NCBI RefSeq assembly: GCF_013004595.1 | Contig: NZ_JABEMC010000003.1 | Location: 124,001 to 188,000 of the forward strand | Direction: 5' to 3' | From: Brevibacterium luteolum | GTDB lineage: Bacteria > Actinomycetota > Actinomycetes > Actinomycetales > Brevibacteriaceae | Length of the DNA stretch: 64,000 nucleotides | Shown: piece after piece, positions 1 to 8,300 of the stretch | Position numbering within the stretch: position 1 is the stretch's first letter | How the letters are laid out: the number at the start of each line of letters is the position of its first letter | Notes under the pieces: model-generated | Told to the model about the DNA's origin: nothing | Seen by the model: only the letters and a program-made list of their open reading frames with translations | Database searches by the model: none | Program-made: the position numbers and the translations under genes

Positions 1-1040
1 TCGTCGGTCAGGAGCCCGCGAAGAAGGCCCTCGCCGTGGCGGTGTACAACCACTACAAGCGCATCCGCGCCTCCCGCAGCCTCGATGACGACGACATCGA
101 GATCTCCAAGTCCAACATCCTGCTCGTCGGTCCGACCGGTTCTGGCAAGACCTATCTCGCTCAGACGCTGGCGAAGAAGCTGAATGTGCCCTTCGCTGTC
201 GCCGATGCCACCGCCCTGACCGAGGCCGGCTACGTCGGTGAGGATGTTGAGAACATCCTGCTCAAGCTCATCCAGGCCGCTGACTTCGATGTCGAGCGCG
301 CCCAGACCGGCATCATCTACATCGACGAGATCGACAAGATCGCCCGCAAGGCCGAGAATCCCTCCATCACCCGCGATGTCTCCGGTGAGGGCGTGCAGCA
401 GGCGCTGCTGAAGATCCTCGAAGGCACCCAGGCGTCGGTGCCGCCGCAGGGTGGGCGCAAGCACCCGCATCAGGACTTCATCCAGATCGACACGACCAAT
501 GTGCTCTTCATCGTCGCCGGCGCGTTCGCCGGTCTGGAGGAGATCATCTCCTCTCGGAAGGGCAAGCACGGCATCGGCTTCGGCGCGATGCTGCAGTCGA
601 AGAACGACGCTGAGGACATCTACAGCCAGATGCTGCCCGAAGACCTGTTGAAGTTCGGGCTCATCCCCGAGTTCATCGGCCGTCTGCCGGTCATCGCCAC
701 CGTTTCCAACCTCGACCGCGATGCGCTCATGACGATCCTGACCGAACCCCGCAACGCACTGGTCAAGCAGTACCAGCGGATGTTCGAGTTCGACAACGTC
801 GAACTCGAGTTCGAGCACGAGGCCCTTGAGGCGATCGCCGACCTCGCGCTGCTGCGCGGCACCGGCGCTCGCGGCCTGCGCTCCATCATGGAAGAGGTCC
901 TGCAGCCGGTCATGTTCGATGTGCCCAGCCGCGACGACGTCGAACGCGTCGTCATCACCAAGGATGTCGTCGACTCGAATGTCGCTCCGACGATCGTACC
1001 GCGCAAGGCGCAGCCGGCCCGCCGGAAGAAGTCGGCCTGA
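1..1040 (+). CDS. clpX: ATP-dependent Clp protease ATP-binding subunit ClpX (5' partial)
   Basis: ClpX is the AAA+ unfoldase that recognises tagged proteins, unfolds them with ATP and feeds them to the ClpP peptidase in the cytosol. The reading frame is open from position 3 and the gene begins upstream of the window, so the N-terminal zinc-binding domain is not seen. The visible part holds Walker A GPTGSGKT (near 130-153), the pore loop GYVGED, Walker B IIYIDEID, and the GTGARGLRS sensor-2 arginine region near the C-terminus. The tail ends in a short lysine/arginine-rich stretch. The next intact gene, the AIM24-family gene, is convergent. Identification is secure. Confidence 0.97.
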   Translation, partial: VGQEPAKKALAVAVYNHYKRIRASRSLDDDDIEISKSNILLVGPTGSGKTYLAQTLAKKLNVPFAVADATALTEAGYVGEDVENILLKLIQAADFDVERAQTGIIYIDEIDKIARKAENPSITRDVSGEGVQQALLKILEGTQASVPPQGGRKHPHQDFIQIDTTNVLFIVAGAFAGLEEIISSRKGKHGIGFGAMLQSKNDAEDIYSQMLPEDLLKFGLIPEFIGRLPVIATVSNLDRDALMTILTEPRNALVKQYQRMFEFDNVELEFEHEALEAIADLALLRGTGARGLRSIMEEVLQPVMFDVPSRDDVERVVITKDVVDSNVAPTIVPRKAQPARRKKSA

Positions 1041-1132
1041 CCCCTCACTCTCGGAAGAGTCTGCGTGAGGTCAGGTGTGCACTCAGTAGACCGTTCTGCA
1101 GTCGCTGGGCCTTGACGCCCATGACGCATAGT

Positions 1133-1163
1133 CAACCATTAAGCTACAGCAGCTGAATGGTTG
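1133..1163. promoter_or_regulatory. Inverted repeat, probable ArsR-type operator
   Basis: CAACCATT (1133-1140) is matched by AATGGTTG (1156-1163), and the inner AGCT/AGCT extends the symmetry with one mismatch around a five-base centre. It lies about 24 bases before the SRPBCC remnant. Palindromes of this kind are usual operators for ArsR repressors, and the second decayed gene downstream is an ArsR gene, so autoregulation of the ancestral pair is the likely explanation. The operator looks better preserved than the genes it served. Confidence 0.5.
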
Positions 1164-1186
1164 CACTATTGCCTCAGGGAGCAGTC

Positions 1187-1517
1187 ATGGCACATCTCAT
1201 CATCAACCGCGGCATTGAGATCGCTGCGTCCGCTCCAGCCGCCCTCCCGCTGATCTCACAGCGCGGGTGGTTCATCAACGGCGGAGAGCCGCTCGACGGC
1301 CCGCTGAAGCCGTCGTCGCCGGGGAGCTTTCGGTGACGCTCATCGAGTTCTTCATCACTGAAGGACCCGAGGGTGTGACGCTGCGTGTGCGCGAACCCGG
1401 ATTTGACAACCTCGATGCCGGCGGCATGGCCCTGCGGGCCTGGAGCTCGTCCTGGCCAAAGCCGCCTTGGAGCAGACTGCTGGCCCGTACGCAGATGCGG
1501 GGGCAGAGGCGCGATGA
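1187..1517 (+). pseudogene. SRPBCC (AHSA1-like) domain protein, frameshifted remnant
   Basis: Starting at ATG 1187 (AGGGAG nine bases upstream region), the frame reads MAHLIINRGIEIAAS and RGWFINGGEPLDG, then meets a stop at about 1336. The continuation VTLIEFFITEGPEGVTLRV and GFDNLDAG is in a second frame, and the end LELVLAKAALEQTAG is in a third, stopping at 1517. These pieces in this order match SRPBCC/AHSA1 proteins that accompany ArsR regulators. The middle also seems shortened. At least two frameshifts make a functional product unlikely. The last stop overlaps the start of the ArsR remnant (ATGA 1514-1517), the usual arrangement for an intact pair. Confidence 0.75.
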
Positions 1518-1865
1518 GCCGCCTCGGCACCGACGAGACAGTGCAAGTCCTGCGCGCGTCAGGGGGGGAGAGAACACCAGGTGGGAGCTCATACTCCGGC
1601 TCGGGCAGGCACCGGCATCGGCCTCAGGGCTGCAGCACGAACTCAGCATCTCCCGCCGGGCATCATGAAGCACCTGGAGATTCTGCGCGAGGCGGGTCTC
1701 GTCTCGGCCGAGCGTGACGGGCGGGCCGTTGTCTATCAGGTGGCACCGGCACGCCTCGGCGACATCGCTGCTGCGCTCGAAGAGCTCAGCAGAACCGGTG
1801 CCTGGCTGCGATCAGACGAGCCGCAGAGACCGGCGAGAGCGCCGCAGACTGAGCGGCTGTGCTGA
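1514..1865 (+). pseudogene. ArsR-family winged-helix repressor, frameshifted remnant
   Basis: The beginning MSRLGTDETVQVLRASG is read from ATG 1514. The next helix region RWELILRLGQAPASASGLQ lies in a different frame, and the recognition helix and wing IMKHLEILREAGLVSAERDG plus GRAVVYQVAPARLGDIAAALEEL lie in the third frame, ending at 1865. Joined, they give an ordinary ArsR winged-helix domain of about 100 residues. Two frame changes within 150 bases show decay. Its gene would have repressed the pair through the inverted repeat at 1133-1163. Sequencing error cannot be ruled out from this sequence alone, but the two neighbouring remnants are damaged in the same way. Confidence 0.75.
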
Positions 1866-1876
1866 CCTGTGCCGGC

Positions 1877-2545
1877 TCAGGACGTCTCCGCTGGCTGCAC
1901 GACGACGAAGCCCGGACCGTGGAAGCGCATCTGGATGCCCTCACCCGAACCCCGGCCGAAGAATGAGCCGAGGGTGACATCGGTGTGGATGTCCGGAGCG
2001 AGGTTCGCCGACCAGCACACCGCCGCCTGCGGGTCGACGAAGGTGGGCGTGCGCGAGCAGTCGAGGACCATCGGCTGGCCCTGCGCACAGATCGCCGCCG
2101 TGCCGTGACCGGAGAGTTCAAGGTTGAACAGCCCGGAACCCGAGGTGAGCGCGCCGATGCCGCGCAGCGGCTGGATGTCCCAGCGCAGCGAGGCGTCGAA
2201 GGCGAGCATGCTCGTCGTGTTCACAGTCAGCGCGTCCTGCGGACCTTCGAGCTGCATCATGAAGATGTTCGCGGCCATCCGGGCGAAGAAGATCTCGCCG
2301 TGGCCTTCGACACGCATGAGCTGGCCGCCCTCACCCGTGGCAGCCTTCTTCATGAACTGCCCAACCGAGGTCGAACCCTGGTGCTTGAAGTTGACGTTGC
2401 CCTGGTAGGCGACCATCGCACCCTTCGTGGCGATCATCGGCTCCTGCGGGGTCACCACCCCTCGCACCATCCGGCTGGACTGCATCGTCCATCGCTGATT
2501 GAGCTCCTGCTCCTGGTGCTGTTTGGCGAAGAGTTCGCTGCGCAT
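1877..2545 (-). CDS. AIM24-family protein (TIGR00266-like)
   Basis: A 222-residue protein of the AIM24/DUF124 family: beta-rich, glycine-rich protein with no assigned enzymatic role in bacteria. Typical segments are ATKGAMVAYQGNVNF, FFARMAANIFMMQLEG, and FGRGSGEGIQMRFHGPG before the C-terminus. The ATG at 2545 is chosen because AGGAG lies eight bases upstream; an in-frame extension to 2623 would add 26 residues without similarity and would run into the terminator of valS. It follows valS on the same strand but a strong hairpin separates them, so it is probably expressed on its own. There is no signal peptide. Family call is secure; function unknown. Confidence 0.85.
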   Translation of the reverse strand: MRSELFAKQHQEQELNQRWTMQSSRMVRGVVTPQEPMIATKGAMVAYQGNVNFKHQGSTSVGQFMKKAATGEGGQLMRVEGHGEIFFARMAANIFMMQLEGPQDALTVNTTSMLAFDASLRWDIQPLRGIGALTSGSGLFNLELSGHGTAAICAQGQPMVLDCSRTPTFVDPQAAVCWSANLAPDIHTDVTLGSFFGRGSGEGIQMRFHGPGFVVVQPAETS

Positions 2546-2596
2546 CGCTGTCTCCTGGTCGTGCGCGCCGGGCCGGTGCCCGACTGGGGGATATGT

Positions 2597-2633
2597 AGCT
2601 GGGGGCGTGCAGATCGACTGCACGCCCCCAGCT
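2597..2633 (-). terminator. Intrinsic terminator-like hairpin after valS
   Basis: A perfect 16-bp stem (2597-2612 with 2618-2633) closes a five-base loop. It stands 52 bases beyond the valS stop on the minus strand, in front of the AIM24 gene. There is no U-run on the minus strand, as is common for actinobacterial terminators. Confidence 0.75.
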
Positions 2634-2685
2634 TAAGCCCACATCAGGCTCAGCGAGCCGCTTCAGTGTGGCTGTTCGGCAACAC

Positions 2686-5325
2686 TCACTCGGCGGTCTC
2701 GAACTCGACGTCGGCGACCGTGATGTCGTCACCGCCGGCCGACAGTGTCCACGCCTGCACGCGGCCGGCGGCCATGATGTCACTCTCAGCACCCTGTGCG
2801 GCGGCGAGCACTGCCTCGGGAACGGTCACGGTCACCGAGGTGATCGGGGTCTTCTGTGAGACCTTTGCCTCGGTCTTCGCGCGGCGCAGCTCGCCGAGCA
2901 CATCGCCGACGTGCCCGAGAGCCTGAGTGTCGGCGTCGAATACCGGCAGGTCGTCCGCCTGTGGCCAGACAGCTCGGTGAACGGAACCGGACCGCCACCA
3001 CGACCACACCTCTTCGGTCACGAACGGCATGAACGGGGCGAAGAGACGCAGCAGCACATCGAGGGCGGTCGCCAGAGTCGCGTGCGCCGAGAACTGGCCG
3101 GCTTCGCCGACCGAACCGTAGGAGCGGTCCTTGGCCAGTTCGACGTAGTCGTCGGTGAAAGCCCAGAAGAACGACTCGGCGGTGCGCAGCGCATGAGCGT
3201 AGTCGTACTCGGCCATGAAAGCCGAGCACTCGGCTGCGGTCTCGCGCAGCGCCGCCAGCACAGCCTGGTCGAGGCTTTCGGTGATGAGGTCGGTGCGGCC
3301 GATGAGATCGGTGTGCACACCCTGGGCGAGTGCGAACTTCGAGGCGTTGAGGATCTTCATCGCCAGGCGCCGGCCGATCTGCATCTGCGTGACCTCATAG
3401 GCGGTGTCGGCACCGAGCCGGGCCGAACCGGCCCAGTAGCGCACGGCATCCGGTCCGAAGCCGGGCTTGGACTCCTCGAGGATGTCGCTGGGCACGACGA
3501 CATTGCCCTTGGACTTCGACATCTTCTTGCGGTCCGGATCGAGGATCCAGCCTGAGAGCGCAGCCCGGGTCCACGGCACATTGTCATTGAGCGAATTGGC
3601 GCGCACGACGGTCGAGAACAGCCAGGTGCGGATGATGTCATGGCCCTGCGGGCGCAGGTCGAACGGTGCCGTCTGGGACCACAGCTTCTCGTCCCGCGAC
3701 CAGCCGCCGGCGATCTGCGGGGTCAGCGACGAGGTCGCCCACGTGTCGAGCACATCCGGCTCACCGGTGAAGCCACCGGGCTGATCGCGCTGCCCGGCGG
3801 TGAACCCGTCGGGCACATCGGCCTGCGGATCGACCGGCAGCGAGGCGTCATCGGGCACGATCGGGTTGTCGTAATCGGGCTCGCCGGCCTCATCAAGGCG
3901 ATACCACAGCGGGATCGCGACACCGAAGTAGCGCTGGCGGGAGATGAGCCAATCGCCGTTGAGTCCCTCCACCCAGTTCTCGTAGCGCGAGCGCATGAAC
4001 GAGGGGTACCAGTCGAGTTCGCGGCCGCGGGCGATGAGCTTGTCGCGCAGGCTGTCGTCGGTGCCGCCGTTGCGGATGTACCACTGCCGGGACGTCACGA
4101 CCTCCAGCGGCTTGTCGCCCTTCTCGTAGAACGGCACTGGGTGCGTGATCGCCTCCGGCTCAGCGAGCAGATCGCCGGACTCAGCGAGCATCTCGGCGAT
4201 CGTCTTGCGTGCGGTGAACGTCGTCTTCCCGGCCAGCTGCTCATAGTTGGCCACCGCCTCGGGAGCGGGGGAGGAGGCGATCCATTCCGGGACCTCGCGC
4301 TGCAGACGGCCATCGCGGGTGATGACCGCGCGGGTGGGCAGCTGAAGCTCACGCCACCACGTGACGTCGGTGAGGTCACCGAAGGTACACACCATGGCGA
4401 TGCCGGTGCCCTTCTCCGGCTTGGCCAGCTGGTGGGCACGCACGTCGACGGCCACGCCGAACAGCGGGGAGACGACCTGGGTGCCGAAGTAGTCCTGGTA
4501 GCGCTCATCATCCGGGTGAGCGACGAGTGCCGCCACCGCCGGGATGAGCTCCGGACGCGAGGTGACGATCACGATCGGCTCAACCGACGTGTCAGCCGTG
4601 CCGTCAGCAGCAGCCGGGTAGAACGCGACCCTGTGGTATGCGCCTTCGCGCTCCCGGTCCTCCAGCTCAGCCTGCGCCACAGCGGTGCCGAAGGTGACGT
4701 CCCACATCGTCGGGGCTTCCTGCGAGTACACATGACCGCCGGCGAGGTCCTTGAGGAACGCCCGTTGAGACACAGCGCGGCAGTCGGCGTCGATGGTGCG
4801 GTAGGAGTGATTCCAGTCGACCGAGAGGCCCACCGAGCGGAACAGCGCTTCGAATACCTCACCATCGGAGCTGGCGAGCTTCTCGCACAGTTCGATGAAG
4901 TTCCGGCGCGAGACCGGTACGAAGTCCCGTGGGTTCCTCGCCGGCTTGGCGGGCGGCGTGAAGCCTGGGTCGTACGGCAGAGTCGGCTCGCAGCGCACCC
5001 CGTAGTAGTTCTGGGTGCGGCGCTCAGTCGGCAGGCCGTTGTCGTCCCAGCCGAGGGGGTAGAAGACGTTCTTGCCCATCATCCGCTGATAGCGGGCGAT
5101 GATGTCGGTCTGGGTGTAGGAGAAGACGTGCCCCACATGCAGCGATCCCGACGCCGTCGGCGGGGGAGTGTCGATCGAGTAGACCTCCTGGCGGGAGGTC
5201 TCAGGGTCGAAGGCGTAGGTCTGCTGCTCGGACCAGCGGGAGTCCCACTTGTCCTTCAGGCCTTCGAGAGCGGGTCTGTCCGGGAGGTGCACCGAGTCAT
5301 GTGTGCGTGAGGCAGGTTGAGTCAT
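2686..5325 (-). CDS. valS: Valyl-tRNA synthetase, archaeal-type
   Basis: Charges tRNA-Val with valine in the cytosol. The 879-residue protein has the class I signatures: HVGH at residues 63-66 (HIGH) and KMSKS near 600. The segment GWDDNGLPTER following the HIGH region is typical of the archaeal/rickettsial type of ValRS, whereas the common bacterial enzyme has a DHAGIATQ segment there. The editing (CP1) domain is in the middle and an anticodon-binding domain with a short acidic C-terminal end follows; the long C-terminal coiled-coil arm of the common bacterial type seems to be absent. It is divergent from the acyltransferase gene. A single gene with a hairpin terminator behind it. Identity secure, type assignment by eye. 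Confidence 0.96.
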   Translation of the reverse strand: MTQPASRTHDSVHLPDRPALEGLKDKWDSRWSEQQTYAFDPETSRQEVYSIDTPPPTASGSLHVGHVFSYTQTDIIARYQRMMGKNVFYPLGWDDNGLPTERRTQNYYGVRCEPTLPYDPGFTPPAKPARNPRDFVPVSRRNFIELCEKLASSDGEVFEALFRSVGLSVDWNHSYRTIDADCRAVSQRAFLKDLAGGHVYSQEAPTMWDVTFGTAVAQAELEDREREGAYHRVAFYPAAADGTADTSVEPIVIVTSRPELIPAVAALVAHPDDERYQDYFGTQVVSPLFGVAVDVRAHQLAKPEKGTGIAMVCTFGDLTDVTWWRELQLPTRAVITRDGRLQREVPEWIASSPAPEAVANYEQLAGKTTFTARKTIAEMLAESGDLLAEPEAITHPVPFYEKGDKPLEVVTSRQWYIRNGGTDDSLRDKLIARGRELDWYPSFMRSRYENWVEGLNGDWLISRQRYFGVAIPLWYRLDEAGEPDYDNPIVPDDASLPVDPQADVPDGFTAGQRDQPGGFTGEPDVLDTWATSSLTPQIAGGWSRDEKLWSQTAPFDLRPQGHDIIRTWLFSTVVRANSLNDNVPWTRAALSGWILDPDRKKMSKSKGNVVVPSDILEESKPGFGPDAVRYWAGSARLGADTAYEVTQMQIGRRLAMKILNASKFALAQGVHTDLIGRTDLITESLDQAVLAALRETAAECSAFMAEYDYAHALRTAESFFWAFTDDYVELAKDRSYGSVGEAGQFSAHATLATALDVLLRLFAPFMPFVTEEVWSWWRSGSVHRAVWPQADDLPVFDADTQALGHVGDVLGELRRAKTEAKVSQKTPITSVTVTVPEAVLAAAQGAESDIMAAGRVQAWTLSAGGDDITVADVEFETAE

Positions 5326-5400
5326 ACCGGTGATTATCCCCGCACCGCGCAGCCGAACTCAAACCACCGGCGACCAGCGGCTTCATGTCAGGATAGGAGT

Positions 5401-6477
5401 GTGAGCCCCCTGCCGCCGACCCCGCGCTACGCCGAGAACGCAACGTCGACTGCCTGGATGAACCCGGCCCGCTCTCTGGCGATCCTCTTCGTCGTGGCCA
5501 TCCACAGTGTCAGCGCCACCGTCGAGACCGATCTGAGCTCCCACGGCGACGCCACATGGTGGTCTGCCAACCTCATCGACGCGACCGCCCGCTGGTCAGT
5601 GCCGGTGTTCCTCATGATCTCCGGCGCGCTCGCCCTCGACCCCGATCGCGGCGTGCGGCCACGCGAATTCCTCATCAAACGCTTCTACCGCATCGGCATC
5701 CCGCTGGTGGTGTGGACATTCGTCTACATCCTCTTCCGTCTCTTCTACGAAGGTCGCATCCACACCACCTGGAGCCCGATCGCCGCGATCCTCACCGGCT
5801 CCCCGTATGTGCAGCTGTACTTCCTCTACGTGCTCGCCGGACTGATCCTGCTCACCCCGTTCATGCGGCTTCTGTCGCTGCACGGAACGAAGCGCCTGCA
5901 GTGGGGCACTGCCGGGATTCTGCTGGCGATCGGGATGGCCGATCACGTCATCTCGACGTTCTTCGACGTCGGCGAGCCCAACGCCGCCACTCGGTTCCTG
6001 CCGCTCATGGGCTACTATGTGCTGGGCTTCGTGCTGCGCGACTGGATCCTCACCCGCAAACAGACGATCCTGGCGTGGCTCGTCTTCTTCGCCTCATACA
6101 GTGCGATCCTGGCATGGTCTGCGATCGGGCCGGGGGACAGGCCATGGCGGTTCGCCTACGAATACGTCTCCCCGTTCGTGGTGCCGATGTCGCTGGCCGC
6201 CTATGTGCTGCTGCACACTCACATGCGCACCGGCTGGCGGTTCCTCACCAGGATCTACCCGTACTCATTCGGCGTCTTCCTCCTCCACCCGCTCATCCTG
6301 TTCCCCATGCGGCAGGTCATCGGCCACCCCAACACGGTCGGCTCTGTGCTGTTCCACGGACTCGTCCTGCCGATCATCTACACGCTTGTCTGCACGGCCA
6401 TCACCTGGCTGCTGCTCAAGATCCCGTTCGTACGCGGAGCCTTCGGCGCCGGCAAACCGTTCCGCACCCGCGGCTGA
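5401..6477 (+). CDS. Acyltransferase 3 family integral membrane protein
   Basis: A 358-residue polytopic membrane protein with about ten hydrophobic helices. The first helix region, MNPARSLAILFVVAIHSVSA, carries the Arg and His pattern typical of acyltransferase 3 (OafA/YrhL-like) proteins, which move acyl groups onto cell-surface sugars or lipids. The acceptor cannot be told from sequence. GTG 5401 is preferred because AGGA lies seven bases before it; a longer frame from 5317 would overlap valS and has no ribosome-binding site. ATG 5458 is another possibility. It stands alone between divergent valS and a dehydrogenase gene 178 bases downstream. Confidence 0.8.
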   Translation: MSPLPPTPRYAENATSTAWMNPARSLAILFVVAIHSVSATVETDLSSHGDATWWSANLIDATARWSVPVFLMISGALALDPDRGVRPREFLIKRFYRIGIPLVVWTFVYILFRLFYEGRIHTTWSPIAAILTGSPYVQLYFLYVLAGLILLTPFMRLLSLHGTKRLQWGTAGILLAIGMADHVISTFFDVGEPNAATRFLPLMGYYVLGFVLRDWILTRKQTILAWLVFFASYSAILAWSAIGPGDRPWRFAYEYVSPFVVPMSLAAYVLLHTHMRTGWRFLTRIYPYSFGVFLLHPLILFPMRQVIGHPNTVGSVLFHGLVLPIIYTLVCTAITWLLLKIPFVRGAFGAGKPFRTRG

Positions 6478-6655
6478 GACACCGGGGGAGACCAGCCATG
6501 CTCGTGCTCGTCTTCAGCCCGCCGACTGTCGGGACGACGGCAGGCCGGCGCGCGGTCGTTACCGGCAGCGGGAGGACGCTCGCCACCTTGTGCAGGGCCA
6601 GGCCTGCGGCAAGGATGGAGACGACACCACATCCGGCTCATAAGGAGATGCTACG

Positions 6656-7408
6656 ATGACGACCCTGCGCGCAGTAGTGACCGGAGCCAGCTCCGGGATC
6701 GGAGCAGCCACCGTCCGCCGCCTGACCGCCAGCGGCTGGCACGTCACCGCAGTCGCCCGCCGAACCGAGAAGCTCGCCGTGCTCGCCGACGAGACCGGGT
6801 GTACTGTCATCACCGCCGACCTCACCAGTGATGACGACGTCGCAGCGATGGCTGAGCAGGTCATCGCTGCAGGCCCTGTCCACGCTCTCATCGCCAACGC
6901 GGGCGCTGCCTACGGTCATGCAGAGATCGCCGACGCCGCGGTGACCGACTGGCAGAAGACCATGGACATCAACGCGTTCGGACTGCTGCGCAGCATCAAC
7001 GCCCTGCTGCCTGCTCTGACCGCCTCGGGGCGCGGAGACGTGCTCATCATGGGCTCGACCGCCGGACTCGTCACCTATGAGGCAGCCGGTGCCTACACCG
7101 CCTCAAAGCATGCGGTGCATGCCATCGCGCAGACCCTGCGACTCGAGCTGGCGGGCAGTCCGGTGCGCGTCATGGAGATCGCCCCGGGCATGGTCAGGAC
7201 TGAGGAATTCAATCGTAAGCGCTTCGGTTCACAGGAAGCCGCCGACAAGATCTACGAGGGCGTCGAGAATCCCCTGACGGCTGAGGACATTGCCGACGCG
7301 GTGGACTGGATGCTCAGCCGCCCGCATCACGTCAACGTCGACCTCATGGTCGTCCGGCCGCTTGCCCAGGCCGCCCAGCACAAGGTGGCCCGCCACCAGG
7401 GGCTGTGA
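6656..7408 (+). CDS. Short-chain dehydrogenase/reductase (SDR), YdfG-like
   Basis: A 250-residue classical SDR oxidoreductase using NAD(P). The nucleotide-binding motif TGASSGIGAA is at residues 8-17, NAG in IANAGAAYG near 80, and the catalytic Ser (MGSTAGL) and YTASK pair follow. The alternating Arg/Lys in the first fold (ARRTEK) suggests NADP preference. The subfamily resembles YdfG/serine-type 3-hydroxy acid dehydrogenases, but the substrate is not known. A good AAGGAG sits eight bases before the ATG. The gene appears to be monocistronic; a short GAAA-loop hairpin follows the stop. Confidence 0.88.
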   Translation: MTTLRAVVTGASSGIGAATVRRLTASGWHVTAVARRTEKLAVLADETGCTVITADLTSDDDVAAMAEQVIAAGPVHALIANAGAAYGHAEIADAAVTDWQKTMDINAFGLLRSINALLPALTASGRGDVLIMGSTAGLVTYEAAGAYTASKHAVHAIAQTLRLELAGSPVRVMEIAPGMVRTEEFNRKRFGSQEAADKIYEGVENPLTAEDIADAVDWMLSRPHHVNVDLMVVRPLAQAAQHKVARHQGL

Positions 7409-7419
7409 CCGCCTGCGTC

Positions 7420-7435
7420 TACGACGAAAGTCGTA
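7420..7435 (+). terminator. Small GAAA-tetraloop hairpin
   Basis: TACGAC and GTCGTA flank a GAAA loop, 12 bases after the SDR stop codon. It is perfect but short, so termination is only a suggestion. Confidence 0.25.
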
Positions 7436-7523
7436 ACGACACCGCGACTGCCCCGGCGTAGCCTGGACGCACCCGCCCTGTGCCGCGTCCTCTGGCGCCG
7501 GGCAAGGTGTGGAGAGGAACCTG

Positions 7524-7985
7524 ATGTCGCACGCAGCCCTGGAGAGGCACCCCGGCACTACCCATGCCACCGGCGCGCGCTGGCGCGTGGCCGGTCGTGT
7601 CGCGTTCCTGCTGACGCTCTCGGGGCTGTTCCTCGCCGGCTGGTTCTCCTCGCTGCCGCCACTCAGCGTCCTCGACGCTAGTCTGCGCGTGCTCACCGTG
7701 GCACTCTTCGTGCTCGCGAGCGACCTCAGCCCCCGCATGCAGCCGGGACGCGCTCGCGCCTTCCTCTATGCTGCAGCGCTCATCTTCGCCGCAGGCGAGT
7801 TCGCCTGGCACATCTACCTCTCCGCCGCAACTGAACTCAGCATGTCCTTCGCCTGGGGGTACACGGGCGTGCTTCTCATTATGCTGCTGGCCTCGGCCGT
7901 CCGGCTCATCCGCGACCGCCGCGCACACAGCTCCGCAACTGCTGACCAGACAGCTGAGACCGCCGCCTCGCACCTCCCAGACTGA
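7524..7985 (+). CDS. Small integral membrane protein, unknown function
   Basis: A 153-residue protein with about four hydrophobic segments (near residues 25-45, 50-68, 80-100 and 110-130) and a hydrophilic C-terminal tail rich in Thr, Ala and Glu. ATG 7524 has GGAGAGG seven bases upstream; an in-frame GTG at 7509 would be inside that ribosome-binding site. A TAGCCT hexamer at 7459-7464 may be its -10. I do not recognise a named family. It precedes the ileS T-box leader with about 35 bases to the leader promoter and is probably separate from that operon. Confidence 0.65.
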   Translation: MSHAALERHPGTTHATGARWRVAGRVAFLLTLSGLFLAGWFSSLPPLSVLDASLRVLTVALFVLASDLSPRMQPGRARAFLYAAALIFAAGEFAWHIYLSAATELSMSFAWGYTGVLLIMLLASAVRLIRDRRAHSSATADQTAETAASHLPD

Positions 7986-8020
7986 GCTGAACAACTGGGC
8001 TGACCACCCCACCAGGACGG

Positions 8021-8050
8021 TTCGGATTCCGCATGCATCTGCGCTAAGAT
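8021..8050 (+). promoter_or_regulatory. Promoter of the ileS T-box transcript
   Basis: TTCGGA (8021-8026) and TAAGAT (8045-8050) are separated by 18 bases and would start transcription just before the T-box stem I at about 8057. Confidence 0.5.
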
Positions 8051-8056
8051 GTTTCC

Positions 8057-8300
8057 TGCGATGATCCGGCCATCACCGGGGAGCATCCGGAAGAACAGGC
8101 ACCACTCCAGACAACTGGAACCGGTGCCCCACTAGACCCGGACGGGTAGGCCCGTCACAGCCTGGAAATGAGCGATCGGAGAGCTCCCACGCCCACCCGG
8201 GTCACGCCTCGGCGGCGGGAAGAACTCCGATAAGCGAGGTGGTACCGCGGCGGAAGCGTCGTCCTCGTCACCGGACCGCCGACCGCACCCAAGGACGCTC
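8057..8300 (+). promoter_or_regulatory. T-box riboswitch (actinobacterial ileS type)
   Basis: This leader senses the charging state of tRNA-Ile. A short stem I contains the loop CCATCA between CCGG arms, with the isoleucine specifier codon ATC at 8072-8074. The conserved T-box AGGTGGTACCGCGG lies at 8237-8250. Downstream, AGCGTC/GTCCT around 8255-8265 can pair with the ileS ribosome-binding site AAGGACGCT (8291-8299). Uncharged tRNA bound to the T-box should free the ribosome-binding site. No U-run terminator is seen, so translational rather than transcriptional control is inferred, in line with the known ultrashort actinobacterial ileS T-boxes. Confidence 0.93.

Noticed and set aside
1187-1865. 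Programmed frameshifting instead of pseudogenes
   Set aside because: At least four frame changes with missing segments occur in two short genes and no slippery site or stimulatory structure is evident.
3640-5310. A 556-codon open frame on the plus strand
   Set aside because: It is the shadow of valS on the opposite strand; GC-rich codon bias creates long antisense frames. No motif or ribosome-binding site supports it.
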